From Mytilus trossulus (lineage: Eukaryota > Mollusca > Bivalvia > Mytilida > Mytilidae): a stretch of DNA of 64,000 nt. Position numbers and translations under genes: made by a program. The notes below the pieces were generated by a model. It saw only the letters and a list, made by a program, of their open reading frames with translations, was not told the origin of the DNA and ran no database searches. Shown here one piece after another: positions 25,131 through 36,000 of the stretch. The DNA is taken from positions 36,470,692-36,534,691 of the forward strand of contig NC_086380.1 of assembly GCF_036588685.1 (NCBI RefSeq), read 5' to 3'. Positions within the stretch are counted from its first letter, which is position 1; the number at the start of each line of letters is the position of its first letter.

Positions 25131-25829
25131 TTGCGAAGATTTAGGCTTTCGTATGCGCTGATTGTGTACATATTAATTAGATAGGTGAAAGTTATTGTTA
25201 TGTCCAAATTATTAACATTATGTTTTCTGTGCCTCCGTTCGTCCGTCTGTTCCGCTTCAGGTTTAAGTTTTTGGTTAAATTATTTGGTCAAGGTAGTTTT
25301 TTGATGAAGTAACTTAAAACTTAGTACACATGTTCCTTATGATATAATCCTTCAAATTATAATGTCATTTTTTCTAAAATTTCCAAAATTGAGTATTCAG
25401 AAGGTTAGGCCGATAAACAATTATTCCTAGAAGTTTTGACATACTGGCAACGTATGCATGTAACTGATGTCTGGATGATTCTCGTAAAATAATGTCCGAT
25501 CTTGCAATGAAGTTAAAATTTATTTACACTGCTTATTTGACAAAATCTTATACAACAAATAAAATTATGACAAAAGGTCATTGTCGTTTGTCATTTGTTT
25601 TATTTCAAATTGTCTTAAGGAGAAATGATAAACATTTCGCCTGATCTCACTGAAGCTTACAACTAATTTCCTAATGTATGTAGATCAACACTTTAATAAG
25701 CTTGTTTGTATATTTTGTATAATTATATTTTGCCCTGATTTTTTTACAGGTAAATTACAGGTACATGTAAGTTACTGGTGAATGTTATTTTTCATTTATC
25801 ATCATATACCTCTTCCGTTAGCCAGTTGT

Positions 25830-26215
25830 ACAAATGTTATGAATTTTCAATCATTTGGGATAGCCATTTACCAATGTCACTTGATTTGTCTTTATACACT
25901 GTATTCAGCCCAACAGACTTGATTTTCCACCACCAGTTCACAGCAAGATGAAAACGAGAACAATATATTCTACATTGTGGAAAAGCACCAATAATTGCGT
26001 TATGCATTGCTTGTTCAAAGTCAATATACATAACCTGGGCCACAAAGGAAAGTTGTTTTTGACGGCAGAGATCGCAAATTATTTTCCACATCACTTCATA
26101 ACACTATAATCTGTTATGTTAAGAGAGCGTACATTAGATATACGTAGTTTCCATTTTTACATCCGTGTAAAGTAACTTATTGATAAAAGTTCCATCTATA
26201 AATATTGCTGACATG
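25830..26215 (-). pseudogene. MULE transposase domain fragment, copy A
   Basis: An 85-codon minus-strand frame (26,094 to 25,837) reads VMYIDFEQAMHNAIIGAFP, then CRIYCSRFHLAVNWWWKI and a GLNTVY phrase. This is the MULE pattern (xxxDFExAxxNAxxxxFP...xxCxFHLxxxxWxKIxxxGLxxxY). Upstream in the same strand an IFIDGTF phrase (26,190-26,210) gives the first catalytic Asp region, but the frame between is broken by stops. Downstream catalytic sequence is missing. It is a relic of a Mutator-like transposase or of a gene derived from one. Copy B keeps the same frame open. Confidence 0.72.
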
Positions 26216-26884
26216 TAAATCAATGCAAAGGAGGCATTCAACATTTAAATTTGTAGAAAAAAATAAGTCTACATTTTCCGCGATCATTTGTACTGACCTT
26301 CCGATATATGTGGCCATTATTACCTATGTCAAACTGTAAATGCAATTAGGAGTACAAATAAAATCGGCGCAAATGAAAATAATGAAATCGGCACAATGAA
26401 AGAATGATTTTGATAACGTCCAATTGAATTTACATATTATCATATATACAGGCTTACATACCTATATATGAAGATGTCAATCTTAATTAGAAAGCTTGAA
26501 TAAACATTTATCATGTCAAACAAAGCAAGGAAGCCCACCAAAGTTGTATCGGTTTACTCCTGTTTTGCCCACTATTAATTCTATCAATTATCTATTTGTA
26601 ACGAAAACAAGAAAGACAAAAGGTTTAATGAACATACAATTGTAGAGTCTGTTCAAACTTAGGTATATACAATTTTTTTTAACGTTTTCTATATATTAAG
26701 GTAATTTTTTTTGTATTTTTGTAATTCCATTTTCATTTGTATAGATTTTTTTTTTAAATCAAATATTTTTTTTAATTAATTTTATATCAATTTAATCAAT
26801 TCATTAAACATACATGTACAATGACAAAACAATAGTTTACACATATTTGTTTATAGTGGATTGGGAAACAAGTTTTGCTAATTA

Positions 26885-27184
26885 TATTAATCCCTTTCCA
26901 CTTTGCGGGTGCGAGTGCTGCCTTGTAGCGGCATTAGCCTGCTCTTTTTCGAAATCTACAAGGGTGTCTATAACGTGCAAGAGATATGGCTCTCTCTTAA
27001 CACGGGTCAGTCATTTATCGTCCCCTGCCGACGGACTATCATCATTTCCTCAAGACCATACTCGCAAATGGTGTCAAGGGAGAGCCGAACATTCAGTCCC
27101 TGAAATTTTCATCTAGAACGGGAATCGAACCAGGAACCTTTGTGTTAGTAGTCCGATGCACTTACCACTACACCACGGCTCTGG
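26885..27184 (-). mobile_element. tRNA-derived SINE, copy A
   Basis: Read on the minus strand, it starts agagccgtggtgtagtggta (A-box region) and contains GGTTCGATTCC (B box) at 27,131-27,121. Together these form a tRNA-like head of about 70 nt. A conserved-looking body follows (ggctctcccttgacaccatt ... gcactcgcacccgcaaagtg). The body resembles the central domain of MetaSINE-type elements described from bivalves; that family name is an inference. It is not a functional tRNA: the anticodon arm is poorly formed and the head runs straight into the SINE body. Confidence 0.82.
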
Positions 27185-27404
27185 CAAAACAATGACATTC
27201 AGTTATACAAGTGTCTTTATATACTTTAGTTTCTGAATGATTTTCATGATATAAATACACCAATAGAAGTTTTCTTTTATTGCAAACATACTTTATTCAA
27301 TATATAAATTAATTTTATAAATGCATTGTCTAAATAAATTAAATAAAGCACTATGGTAAAATAAGTAATATGGGGCACTATATGTAAAAAGTTGAGAAAT
27401 ACAA

Positions 27405-28340
27405 TCTTTTATACAACAACAACAACAACAAATAATTTATTAGAGTCTCACCTCTTTAAAACATTTGACATAAAACACATTATAATATTAACAGATCAAT
27501 TTATAAAAGAGCCACTCTAAAAAGAGTTATGAGAGACTGTAAAAACACAGATTAAAATACATTTATATTACATCTATAACATATATCAATGTATCTTAGC
27601 ATAAAACACCATACTATTAAAAACAATTATACAAAAAGAAAACAAACAACATTGTATACATGCACTTATTACGAGTATTAAATACACTCTCTGTTAAAAA
27701 GTACTTCATGGCAGATTTTGGCTGTAAAATAACAAACTCTATCAGCATGAAACATAAATAAAAACTTTTCCTCATTACATATCTTACTAAAACAACTTTC
27801 TATACTACATACACTGTTAAAAAAATATCGTTCGCAAATCTGCATATTCTGGGCATTATAATAAAACATGTTTTTCATCTTCAATTAATTTCAAATCATT
27901 TTTTCTAGTTTAAACAAAACCTTTCATTTACATCTATACCTTCATATCGGCCAGTTTCAATTTTAATCGGAGCAACACCTGCTTTAAATTTAGCATATGC
28001 ACTTCTATATTTACCGGGCATAGTAATACTTAAATATTTTTCTGTACAATAATTTTATTTAAATAACCTGTAAGTACGCAATTTACTGCTTTCATTAGCT
28101 AGTAAATTTGAGTGCCATTTCTTTTGGTACATAATAAATAGTTTGTTTTCAATATCTTTAATAACAGACTTGCTCAAAATACATTCAATACTACAATACT
28201 GATTAAGATCTTTAAAGTTCTAAGTTCTTTAAACTTTGTATTCACTCTACAATTCCAATTTTTTACTTTATTAAAACTGATATTATTACTCCAAAGAAAT
28301 TTTCTTATTAAGTCTACAATTAGACATCTTAAAAATTATT
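27405..28340 (-). pseudogene. LINE 3' end fragment, copy A
   Basis: Minus-strand coding remnants include AYAKFKAGVAPIKIETGRYE (about 28,000-27,940). Further remnants match the copy B phrase EKHVLLECPEYADLR (here degraded to NMFYYNAQNMQICER). The frame then ends near 27,680. This is the terminal zinc-knuckle-like region of a non-LTR RT. The element ends at the (AAC)n stretch at 27,413-27,431, which is the repeat tail in element orientation. Confidence 0.7.
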
Positions 28341-28365
28341 TATATCCATATCAAAAGTCCCAATA

Positions 28366-28806
28366 GAATCATATTCAAAACAGTGTGGTCCTGGCCATTG
28401 ATTGACGACCTAAATTATCCCATTGACTGGGACAGATTAGGTGAACGTTTGTCGGTAACAACCAATGCTCACTATGTACTTTTTAAAGACACTGAATCTG
28501 TGGGGTCACCAAAGGTTCTCAACACCTAAATAAAGCAATTCGAAAAACGAATCCGGAATAATACAATGTGTTGATTTATATCAATAATATAAATCAAAAC
28601 ATAAAGGTTATTCCTGAATAATTTTTCGAATTCTTTTATTATAAGAGGCGTTAAGAACCTTTGGTGACCCCACAGTTTACATTCTATAATAAGTAAGAAG
28701 TGAGCAATGGTCGTTACAGACAAACGTTCACCTAATCTGTCCCAGTCAATGGGATAATTTAGATCGTCAATCAATGGCCAGGACCACACTGTTTTAAATA
28801 TGATTC
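28366..28806. mobile_element. 441-bp foldback MITE with TA target duplication
   Basis: The ends (GAATCATATTCAAAACAGTG and its near-complement) extend inward as an almost complete palindrome: 'gtcctggccattgattgacg' and 'ggggtcaccaaaggttct' both reappear inverted. TA flanks both sides (28,364-28,365 and 28,807-28,808). Copy B has the uninterrupted site ('cccaatacattaat' near 51,090), so the insertion happened after the duplication or was sorted between copies. A TA duplication suggests Tc1/mariner-type mobilisation. Confidence 0.9.
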
Positions 28807-28849
28807 TACATTAATTTACAAAGTCACAAATTTCAATATTTCACTTAAT

Positions 28850-29340
28850 TGTTCAATTCAAATTGATAAGATAGGAAGCTGCGTCAGAGTAATATATCAC
28901 GTTGATAAGTCCTTGTTGGTAACTGTCGTTCAGTATTTTGGGTCTGGTGTCTATTACTATGTACCGTCGTCTTTTTGGTGGGCGGGCTCCTCTTGCTGCA
29001 TACTCGATAATATAACATTCTTATAGTGCCTTTGCCTTCTTCAGTAACTCGATGATCTCTTAGATGTTGGGGTGGACATGTTTGAGTCTCATCTTAACTT
29101 TGTTGTGTGACATTCTTCCATGTGATTTGTGGGGCGGGGTCCTTCTGTGAATTAGTCATTCAATAGAAAACTCTGTCTCGTAATCTGCAAATGATGTTGC
29201 AGCTTGTATGTTGTGAGCTTTCCAATTTCTTCTAAAGTTGTAAGCCAAACATCCTCAACAAGGTGAGGTGTATTGTTGGTTATGTAGAAGAAAATTGCTA
29301 GCAATGATGCAGATTACTGTTCAAATTGTGTCATATTTAA
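28850..29340 (-). pseudogene. Unrecognised decayed coding remnant, copy A
   Basis: On the minus strand a frame reads ECYIIEYAARGARPPKRRR and continues with YIVIDT to SYLINLN and a stop at about 28,860. Further upstream in the same direction are MRLKHVHPN and TPHLVEDVWLTTLEEIGKL, separated by stops. Copy B at 51,110-51,610 has the same phrases with one stop fewer. I do not recognise the family. Adjacency suggests the same decayed transposon complex as the MULE fragment, but nothing proves it. Confidence 0.4.
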
Positions 29341-29694
29341 AGCTTGGCTACTGAACAGTTGCATTTATCGGTATATGTTATTTCTTAGAACTGATTGTAT
29401 TTTTTTTATATTAAATTTCAGAACAGTGTATTTATTAAAATTTAAAAATAAGTTCAATAAATAAAAGAAATTCAAATGACATTTATTCTTATCTTTAGTT
29501 TCATTATTTTACTTTTTACTTTTTTCAGACAGTATCAATAATTGAAACTATTTGTTGGAAAATTGTAAAAATAATAAACATGTTTAATTTTAGTACACAT
29601 TTTTACCTATTCTTGTTTTCTGTTTGTCAAATTAAATACATGTTCCTGCCAAAAAAAATACAAAATGTAGAAATTTTTGCACATTTTCGTTGGT

Positions 29695-29961
29695 TTAAGG
29701 TGGTACCCAACATTTTCACTAAATTAAATGTGGCTCGTTTAATTTTCATAAAATTTGGACAAAGTATTTACTTTGACCCTTTAACAAAAATATAAAAATT
29801 TCAAAATTTTGAACCAACCGTTTTTTCAGAAAAAATACACTGGTTATATAGTAGTTTGACAAACACCAATTTTGATCATTGAGAAGCTTATTATTCCCTT
29901 TACACCACAACGTAATTAAAACGTTAAGCTGATTTTACAGAGCTATCTTCCTGTAGTGTTA
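29695..29961. mobile_element. TTAA-type MITE, copy A (right end lost)
   Basis: It begins TTAAGGTGGTACCCAACA. In copy B the same element ends TGTTAGGTACCACCTTAA, the inverted partner. Here the right end stops at 'gtgtta' with the last 13 bp missing. Confidence 0.75.
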
Positions 29962-32470
29962 TAGTGAATATAATTTTGTTTTGAAATTTTACAGGTAAAA
30001 TAAAAGACAAAAATATGACTATAATTCAGAAATAAACTATAATTGTGAAAACAACAATTCCCCCTATGTTTACATATGCATGTAATTAAAATTGGGCAAA
30101 CCAAGATGACTCCTTTTTATCCTACATGCAGTAGGAAATTAGCTGTAAGGCAAAACATATTAAAAATACTCAGGGAATTAAAATCTAAATTTTCGGTGTT
30201 TAAAACTAAATTGTTGTAAATTTAACTTATGACAAAAACAATTTCAAGAATAACATCCAACATAAAATATCTCCCTTTCATTTAGCTACAACTCTGACCG
30301 GAAAGATTGAAAAGAAATTTCGATTTTCAATGCCGGCAACAACCTTTTCTTTGTTTCAATTTCCAAAATGAGCAATTTAGATTTATAATATTTTGTCCCG
30401 TTTGGAAAAATCTAACTTTGTAGTTTTCAACGGAAAATTATTTCTAAATTAAAAACTTTTTGTATTTTATATTTACTGTCTCGTTTATTCAAAACACGTG
30501 AAGTAGTAATAACAGGGATTATATTTTATGATAGATGTATAACGTTTTAGAATCAAAAACTTTAATTCATATATTATATATATAATGAATTTACAAACTC
30601 GATGCAACAATTTCGTTCGTCTTAGTCGGGAAAAATAAAGGACCAAGAAGTCTGTCCATGCTTTTGTGTGTCCGTCTGTCAATAGCAGCGAATGAGTTCG
30701 TTACGGCAAACTTCTAAAATTGACGACAAAAGCCCCACACATATAGTCTTATATAGCCAAATACTCTGTAAGTTAGCCAGTGCAATCTTCCTTTTTTTTG
30801 TAATTATCAATTATTTTGCTAATTAGGGACAAAGGACAAAAACAGACTTTCATTATAAAAGCGGAGTGAAATGTTATTTCAAACAATTTTCCATTCCGAC
30901 GGATGGTGTTACCGAAGGTTTTAAATATTGTGCAGCAACATCATCATAAGATCTGATGCCATACATACATTTAATATCTTGTATTACCGGATAATAAAGT
31001 AGGTGAATATACATGTAGTTGTTATTCTTGGAAATTTGAATGTTTGTTCCAAACGTCCAATAAGCGAATTTTTTTTCAAATAGTGCGCCAGCAAGGAAAG
31101 AATGTACTATAACGTCAGATGCAATGGGACTTTCCTTTTTGAATTTTCCTCGGAGTTCAGTATTTTTGTGATTTTACTTTTTTTTTATGAAGAAAGACAA
31201 CATGGACAACTCTTTTCTGCAAAACGAACGAGAAAAAAACATGAAAATCACTGATAACTTTTTTGAAAGGTCGGTGACATACACTTTTTTGGCTTTATTT
31301 TGAAATTACACATGGCACTTTCCTTCTTGAAATTTTTATGAAGAAATCACTGGTTGATATTTTTTAATATTGAAAACGTTATTCATTTGTACGTTTTATT
31401 TTTGGCGGGAATGAAATAAATCATATTTTTAAAGATCAAAACAATATGAGTCTTAAACTCTTAAACCTGTATTTGATAGATACAAATCTACTGTTTAACG
31501 TGAAACAAGAATTATGCTTGTAGGTTTGATATAAGGTTTTTTTGAGAGTTTAGATAACAAGCAAATTTATGCTAATATTCGGGAAAACACGAAACTGAGG
31601 TTGCTATAGTGACAAATTTATGCTAATATTCGGGAAAACACGAAACTGAGGTTGCTATAGTGACAAAACTAAATCGGTGACCCCCAATTTTTTTAATCAT
31701 ATTTTGTTCCTCAAATCATGAAATACCTTCACACAAAATTTTAAAGAAAACTCACTGGTAGAAATGAATAGGCTGTTTGGTCTTTAAGTCTGCATTCATT
31801 TGTTTAATAACAACGGTATAGGTTAACTGGTCAGAAAAACAGTCTTCCAGCGTATATTACTATTTTGAAATAAATAAAACTGTTACATCTGGGATTTCTG
31901 TGTGTAAAAATCCTTTTAAGGATTGACTTTGATATTTCTGTCTATGTGGAAATAACATAAAACATAACAATTTCAAGGTTGAATCATTGTATGATGTCAT
32001 GATACTATTAAACTTTTAGATAATACTACACTATTTCTCTACGAGAATGCAAACTGCACAAATTAGATAAAAATATATTTATTTTGTTTTAAAAGCCTAT
32101 TACAATGTATTAAAAAAGTGAATTGATGCTTATATTTCAAACTTAATTTTAATGTTTAATGTTAAGTTTAATTTGACATAAATTTTAAATGTCAGTTACC
32201 GCAATTGTAGAAAATATAGTTGGTGAAGTTATCAAAATAAATTGCAGAATCGTGCGTCTGTACATTTACTGGGTACATAAATGAGACAGTTAGGCATTAT
32301 AAGATTTTATCAAAATGTATAATATTCAAAATACATTAAGATAATATCTATTATAATATTGTTATAATTTAAAAAAAAGATAGTAGCTATTGGAACAAAC
32401 ATCACGCCGCCACGTTTAACACAATTACAATTGATTGCTAACCTTTTGAAAATTTACTGATTCGTTACGC
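29962..32470. other. Noncoding spacer upstream of the kringle-lectin promoter
   Basis: AT-rich and conserved in copy B (57,724-60,240). It contains a 51-bp tandem duplication at about 31,562-31,664 (tttatgctaatattcgggaa...) that is also in copy B, so it predates the duplication. No gene is seen. Confidence 0.6.
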
Positions 32471-32476
32471 AGTACA

Positions 32477-32538
32477 TATATAAAACAGCACCATGAGAGT
32501 TAAGTTCAAGCAGCAACTAAGACTGTAGGAGGACTCAG
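32477..32538 (+). promoter_or_regulatory. TATA box and noncoding first exon of kringle-lectin gene A
   Basis: TATATAAA at 32,477-32,484 predicts transcription starting near 32,508. A short leader then ends at the donor ctcag/gtaggc (32,538/32,539). The leader has no usable start codon in frame with the coding exons. Copy B keeps the same layout with one base change. Confidence 0.65.
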
Positions 32539-33034
32539 GTAGGCATAAAGTTTTTATTTGCAAATAATCAAAAACATTCTGTTTTATCTTTTAAGTAATA
32601 ACATTTTACTGCCATTTAACTGCCGATGATGTGTATTTTAGTGATTCTTAAAATGCACAAGTAATTTATCTCCTGTGTATGTGTTGCACAAATAACGTAT
32701 TGCCTAGTTCTTAATATGATGTGTTCTAATGTTTATCTTTTTAACCAAGGAAGGCTGTTCGCGTCAAAACTATATGGTTTTGTGATGGACCTATTAACAA
32801 TAACGAAATGTACAGTAAGGGGTAGTACCTACAAATGTGTCTTCTTTGCGGTAAAGATGCGGACTAAATACTTTGACGCTACCCACATGAACCATACACT
32901 CTGTGAAACAGTTACTAGTATATAAAATACATATGAAATATTTGTCACCTTAAAGACAGTTATTTCATTTCAATAAATCTGCACATTTATTCAAGTTGAT
33001 ATTAAAGTAAAACAATTTCACTGTTTTGTAGAGC

Positions 33035-36000
33035 ATGATGGCGTTTTCGACACTCTTCTGTGAAATATTGGTTCTTGGTATTTTGGCCGTAAAAGTGGCA
33101 GGTATGATTTTGATAAGAACGATTTATAAGAATGCCATGATATTCAATTTTAATAGCATTGAGGTACAAATTACATAATTAGTTGATGTCGAGTGATTAA
33201 CGGTCAGTTGTTACATTGACATGTATTAAATACATTGTACCTGTATATGTGTCTTGGTTTTTTATAAACCGTTTGTCTTCCTTTCGGTAATGTCTGTGTG
33301 TATATATATAACCTTACTTTTAATATATAAACACATAAGTGACAGCATGCTAAGGAATCCATATGTATTATCTTATGATACTTAAAAATAAATTAAAAAA
33401 ATACAAAACTCCGAGGAAAATTGAAAATGGAAAGACCGTAATCAATTGGTAAAATTAAAAGATAAACACACCAAACGAATGTTAAACAACTGTCATATTC
33501 CTGAGAATGTACAGGCAAAACTGGTTTAATAGCTAGCTGAAACTCCCACTTATATAAGTGGCATAACATCTCATTGTATTGACAACGATTTTTGAATAAA
33601 ACAAACAGATAGAACAATGGAACATAACAGGTAAAAATGTCAAATTATGAATACAGCAGGCAACATCAGTTATAATCTTAATCACCAACAGAAGCAAACA
33701 AATATATAACAAAGAAACACAAAATCTAACGCATACTGATTTCATTGGTTTTCCAATAAAGCAAAAGAATGTAGGGACAATTTGGAGGGTATAGATTATA
33801 CTGGAACGATAAATACAACAGAAAATGGACTGCAATGCAAAGACTGGTCAAACACAGATTCCAATATGACTCTGGACACACAAAGGCTGTTGGCAGATCA
33901 TCATAATTATTGTCGAAACCCTGATAGTGACCCATTTGGACCTTGGTGTTATACAACTGACGATGATACAGAATGGGAAACTTGCGATATTCCTTTTTGT
34001 GGTATGTGGTATACGTTTATTTTCCTTTTTCTTTTTTGGCCTTCCTTCCTTTTTTGTTACTGGTAATTTTATAAATTAACTGTATCAAATTAAAATATGA
34101 TCAATAAATAAGATGTCCATATAACGTAGAATGAATATTCAATCATTACAACATGTGAAATAGACACTTGTTTGAGTGACAATGATGTTTTAACTGTAAC
34201 CATTGTAACCATTTCTGTATTCATTAAAATATCTTAGAATTAAAAATCCACCAAAATAATAACGGCCAGAATTTCGTATATTCTGTGTTTATTGTGTAAT
34301 TTTTCATCCGCGAAAGAACTTATTATACAATGATATTACTGTGAAAAAAACAAATAACAAGGGAATCACAAGTGCTTTGTTTTAACTGGACTTAATTTCA
34401 TTTTTAATTACTGCTTTGTAGAAATTCACAGATGTTGATGTCTCTCATTCCTTTTTTTTTAATTTAAAAAAAACACGACACAGTACAACTTTTTGGGACA
34501 AAATTGACACATATGAATATATGTGTTTGTTGTGTGTCCCATTCAATCATATAATTAACCTCTATATAAAATATTCTGCATCACTTAATTTGTCAATTTT
34601 AAAACATTCTGCTAAAGTTTTACATACATTTAAACATTAATTACCTCTGGTCGAAATTTTTGAAATGTTAAGCATTTGTACAGTAGAAGTTTTGTTTGAC
34701 TTAATGAAAATGATATTTCCAACGATATATAGGTATTTAAGAAAATTTTATGGCATGTCAGTAATTCAAGAATGGTAGTGCTTATCAATCTAAATGATAT
34801 CATTTCTAGTCAAATAATCAATATTGTAATGACGTCAAGGAATTCAAATCAACTAAAATTAATGATATGATGCCTGTATACATATTTTTTGCAGAAGGAG
34901 CAAGCACCCCAGGTAAGATGGCATTGTAAAGCATATCTCGACATATGGACTCGGGTGGGGGAGTTGGGCTACTTTCTATACATAAAGTGATTGATCGTGC
35001 CGCTGAAATAGGTCACCTTTTCAATCTAGAAAATATGTAAATAGGTCGTAAAAACTATAGGAGATATACGATAGTCAACGGAGGTGGACCGCCTCTCACT
35101 TCGCACGTGCACCCCGCCAAAAAAACACCTCTCATCTTATTTCTGTTTATAGTGTAAAACTAAGCTATAACTTTCATTTTCCGAATAAGTCCCTTATAGC
35201 ATTATCACAATCTTAACTGTCATATGAATGATTCAATACATGCTATATTAATGTCGAACGTGGTGGATAACACCTGTTGTTATATCTTAGTACAACTTAT
35301 ACCTGTATGACAAAATTCAATTATATTGAAAATGATGTGTGAGCAAAGCCCACATTCATAATAAGTAAAAGTATCAAAAGGTGAGGCACAACAGTCAACA
35401 TTGTAGTATAATCCTAATTACTATAAACATATAACATATAACATATAACATATAAGATTTGAAATGTCTATAATAAGATTGCTTGTTTCGTTACAAACAA
35501 AAATAACAGAAATTCTAAACAGACAAGATTTTCAACTATCTGTAACTGTTAAAAAAATGTAATAACTGTATGATTTTGTCTCTTGTGGAGAGTTGTCTCA
35601 TTTGGCAATCATATAATATCTTTTCTTTTAAGGTTACGTTTTTTAGTTGAAATGAAATGTTTGAACACAATTCACCTTTAATCCTAAACCTGTACAATTG
35701 TTAATAACAATCAGTTCGGTCTACCATGTAAGCATTCAATCATGTCTGTGGTGTTTAAATTATAATATTTTTAACATGTTAACTTCATTTTATTGAAATC
35801 ATTCAGGATGGGCCTATTGGACACATGGCTGGCAAAAATTTGAAAATTCGTGTTATCTAATCAAATACACAAAGGAAAATTGGTATGGGGCAAAGGTATA
35901 GTAAATCACTACGAAATTATATGTCTATTGTTACAATTTGTTTGCTTGTAGGTTTGTTTATTTGTTAGCCATGACGTTGTCGTATCTATTCATTTATTTT

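Noticed and set aside
27110..27184. Functional tRNA gene on the minus strand
   Set aside because: A and B boxes are present, but the head continues into a SINE body and the arms pair poorly.
32716..32925. 69-codon frame in intron 1 of the lectin gene, also open in copy B (60,483-60,692)
   Set aside because: Openness follows from near-identity of the duplicates; the few differences are replacements and no motif or splice signal supports it.
33393..33956. Minus-strand frames across the kringle exon region
   Set aside because: Antisense shadows of a dispersed repeat and of the kringle exon; the same shadows appear in copy B for the same reason.
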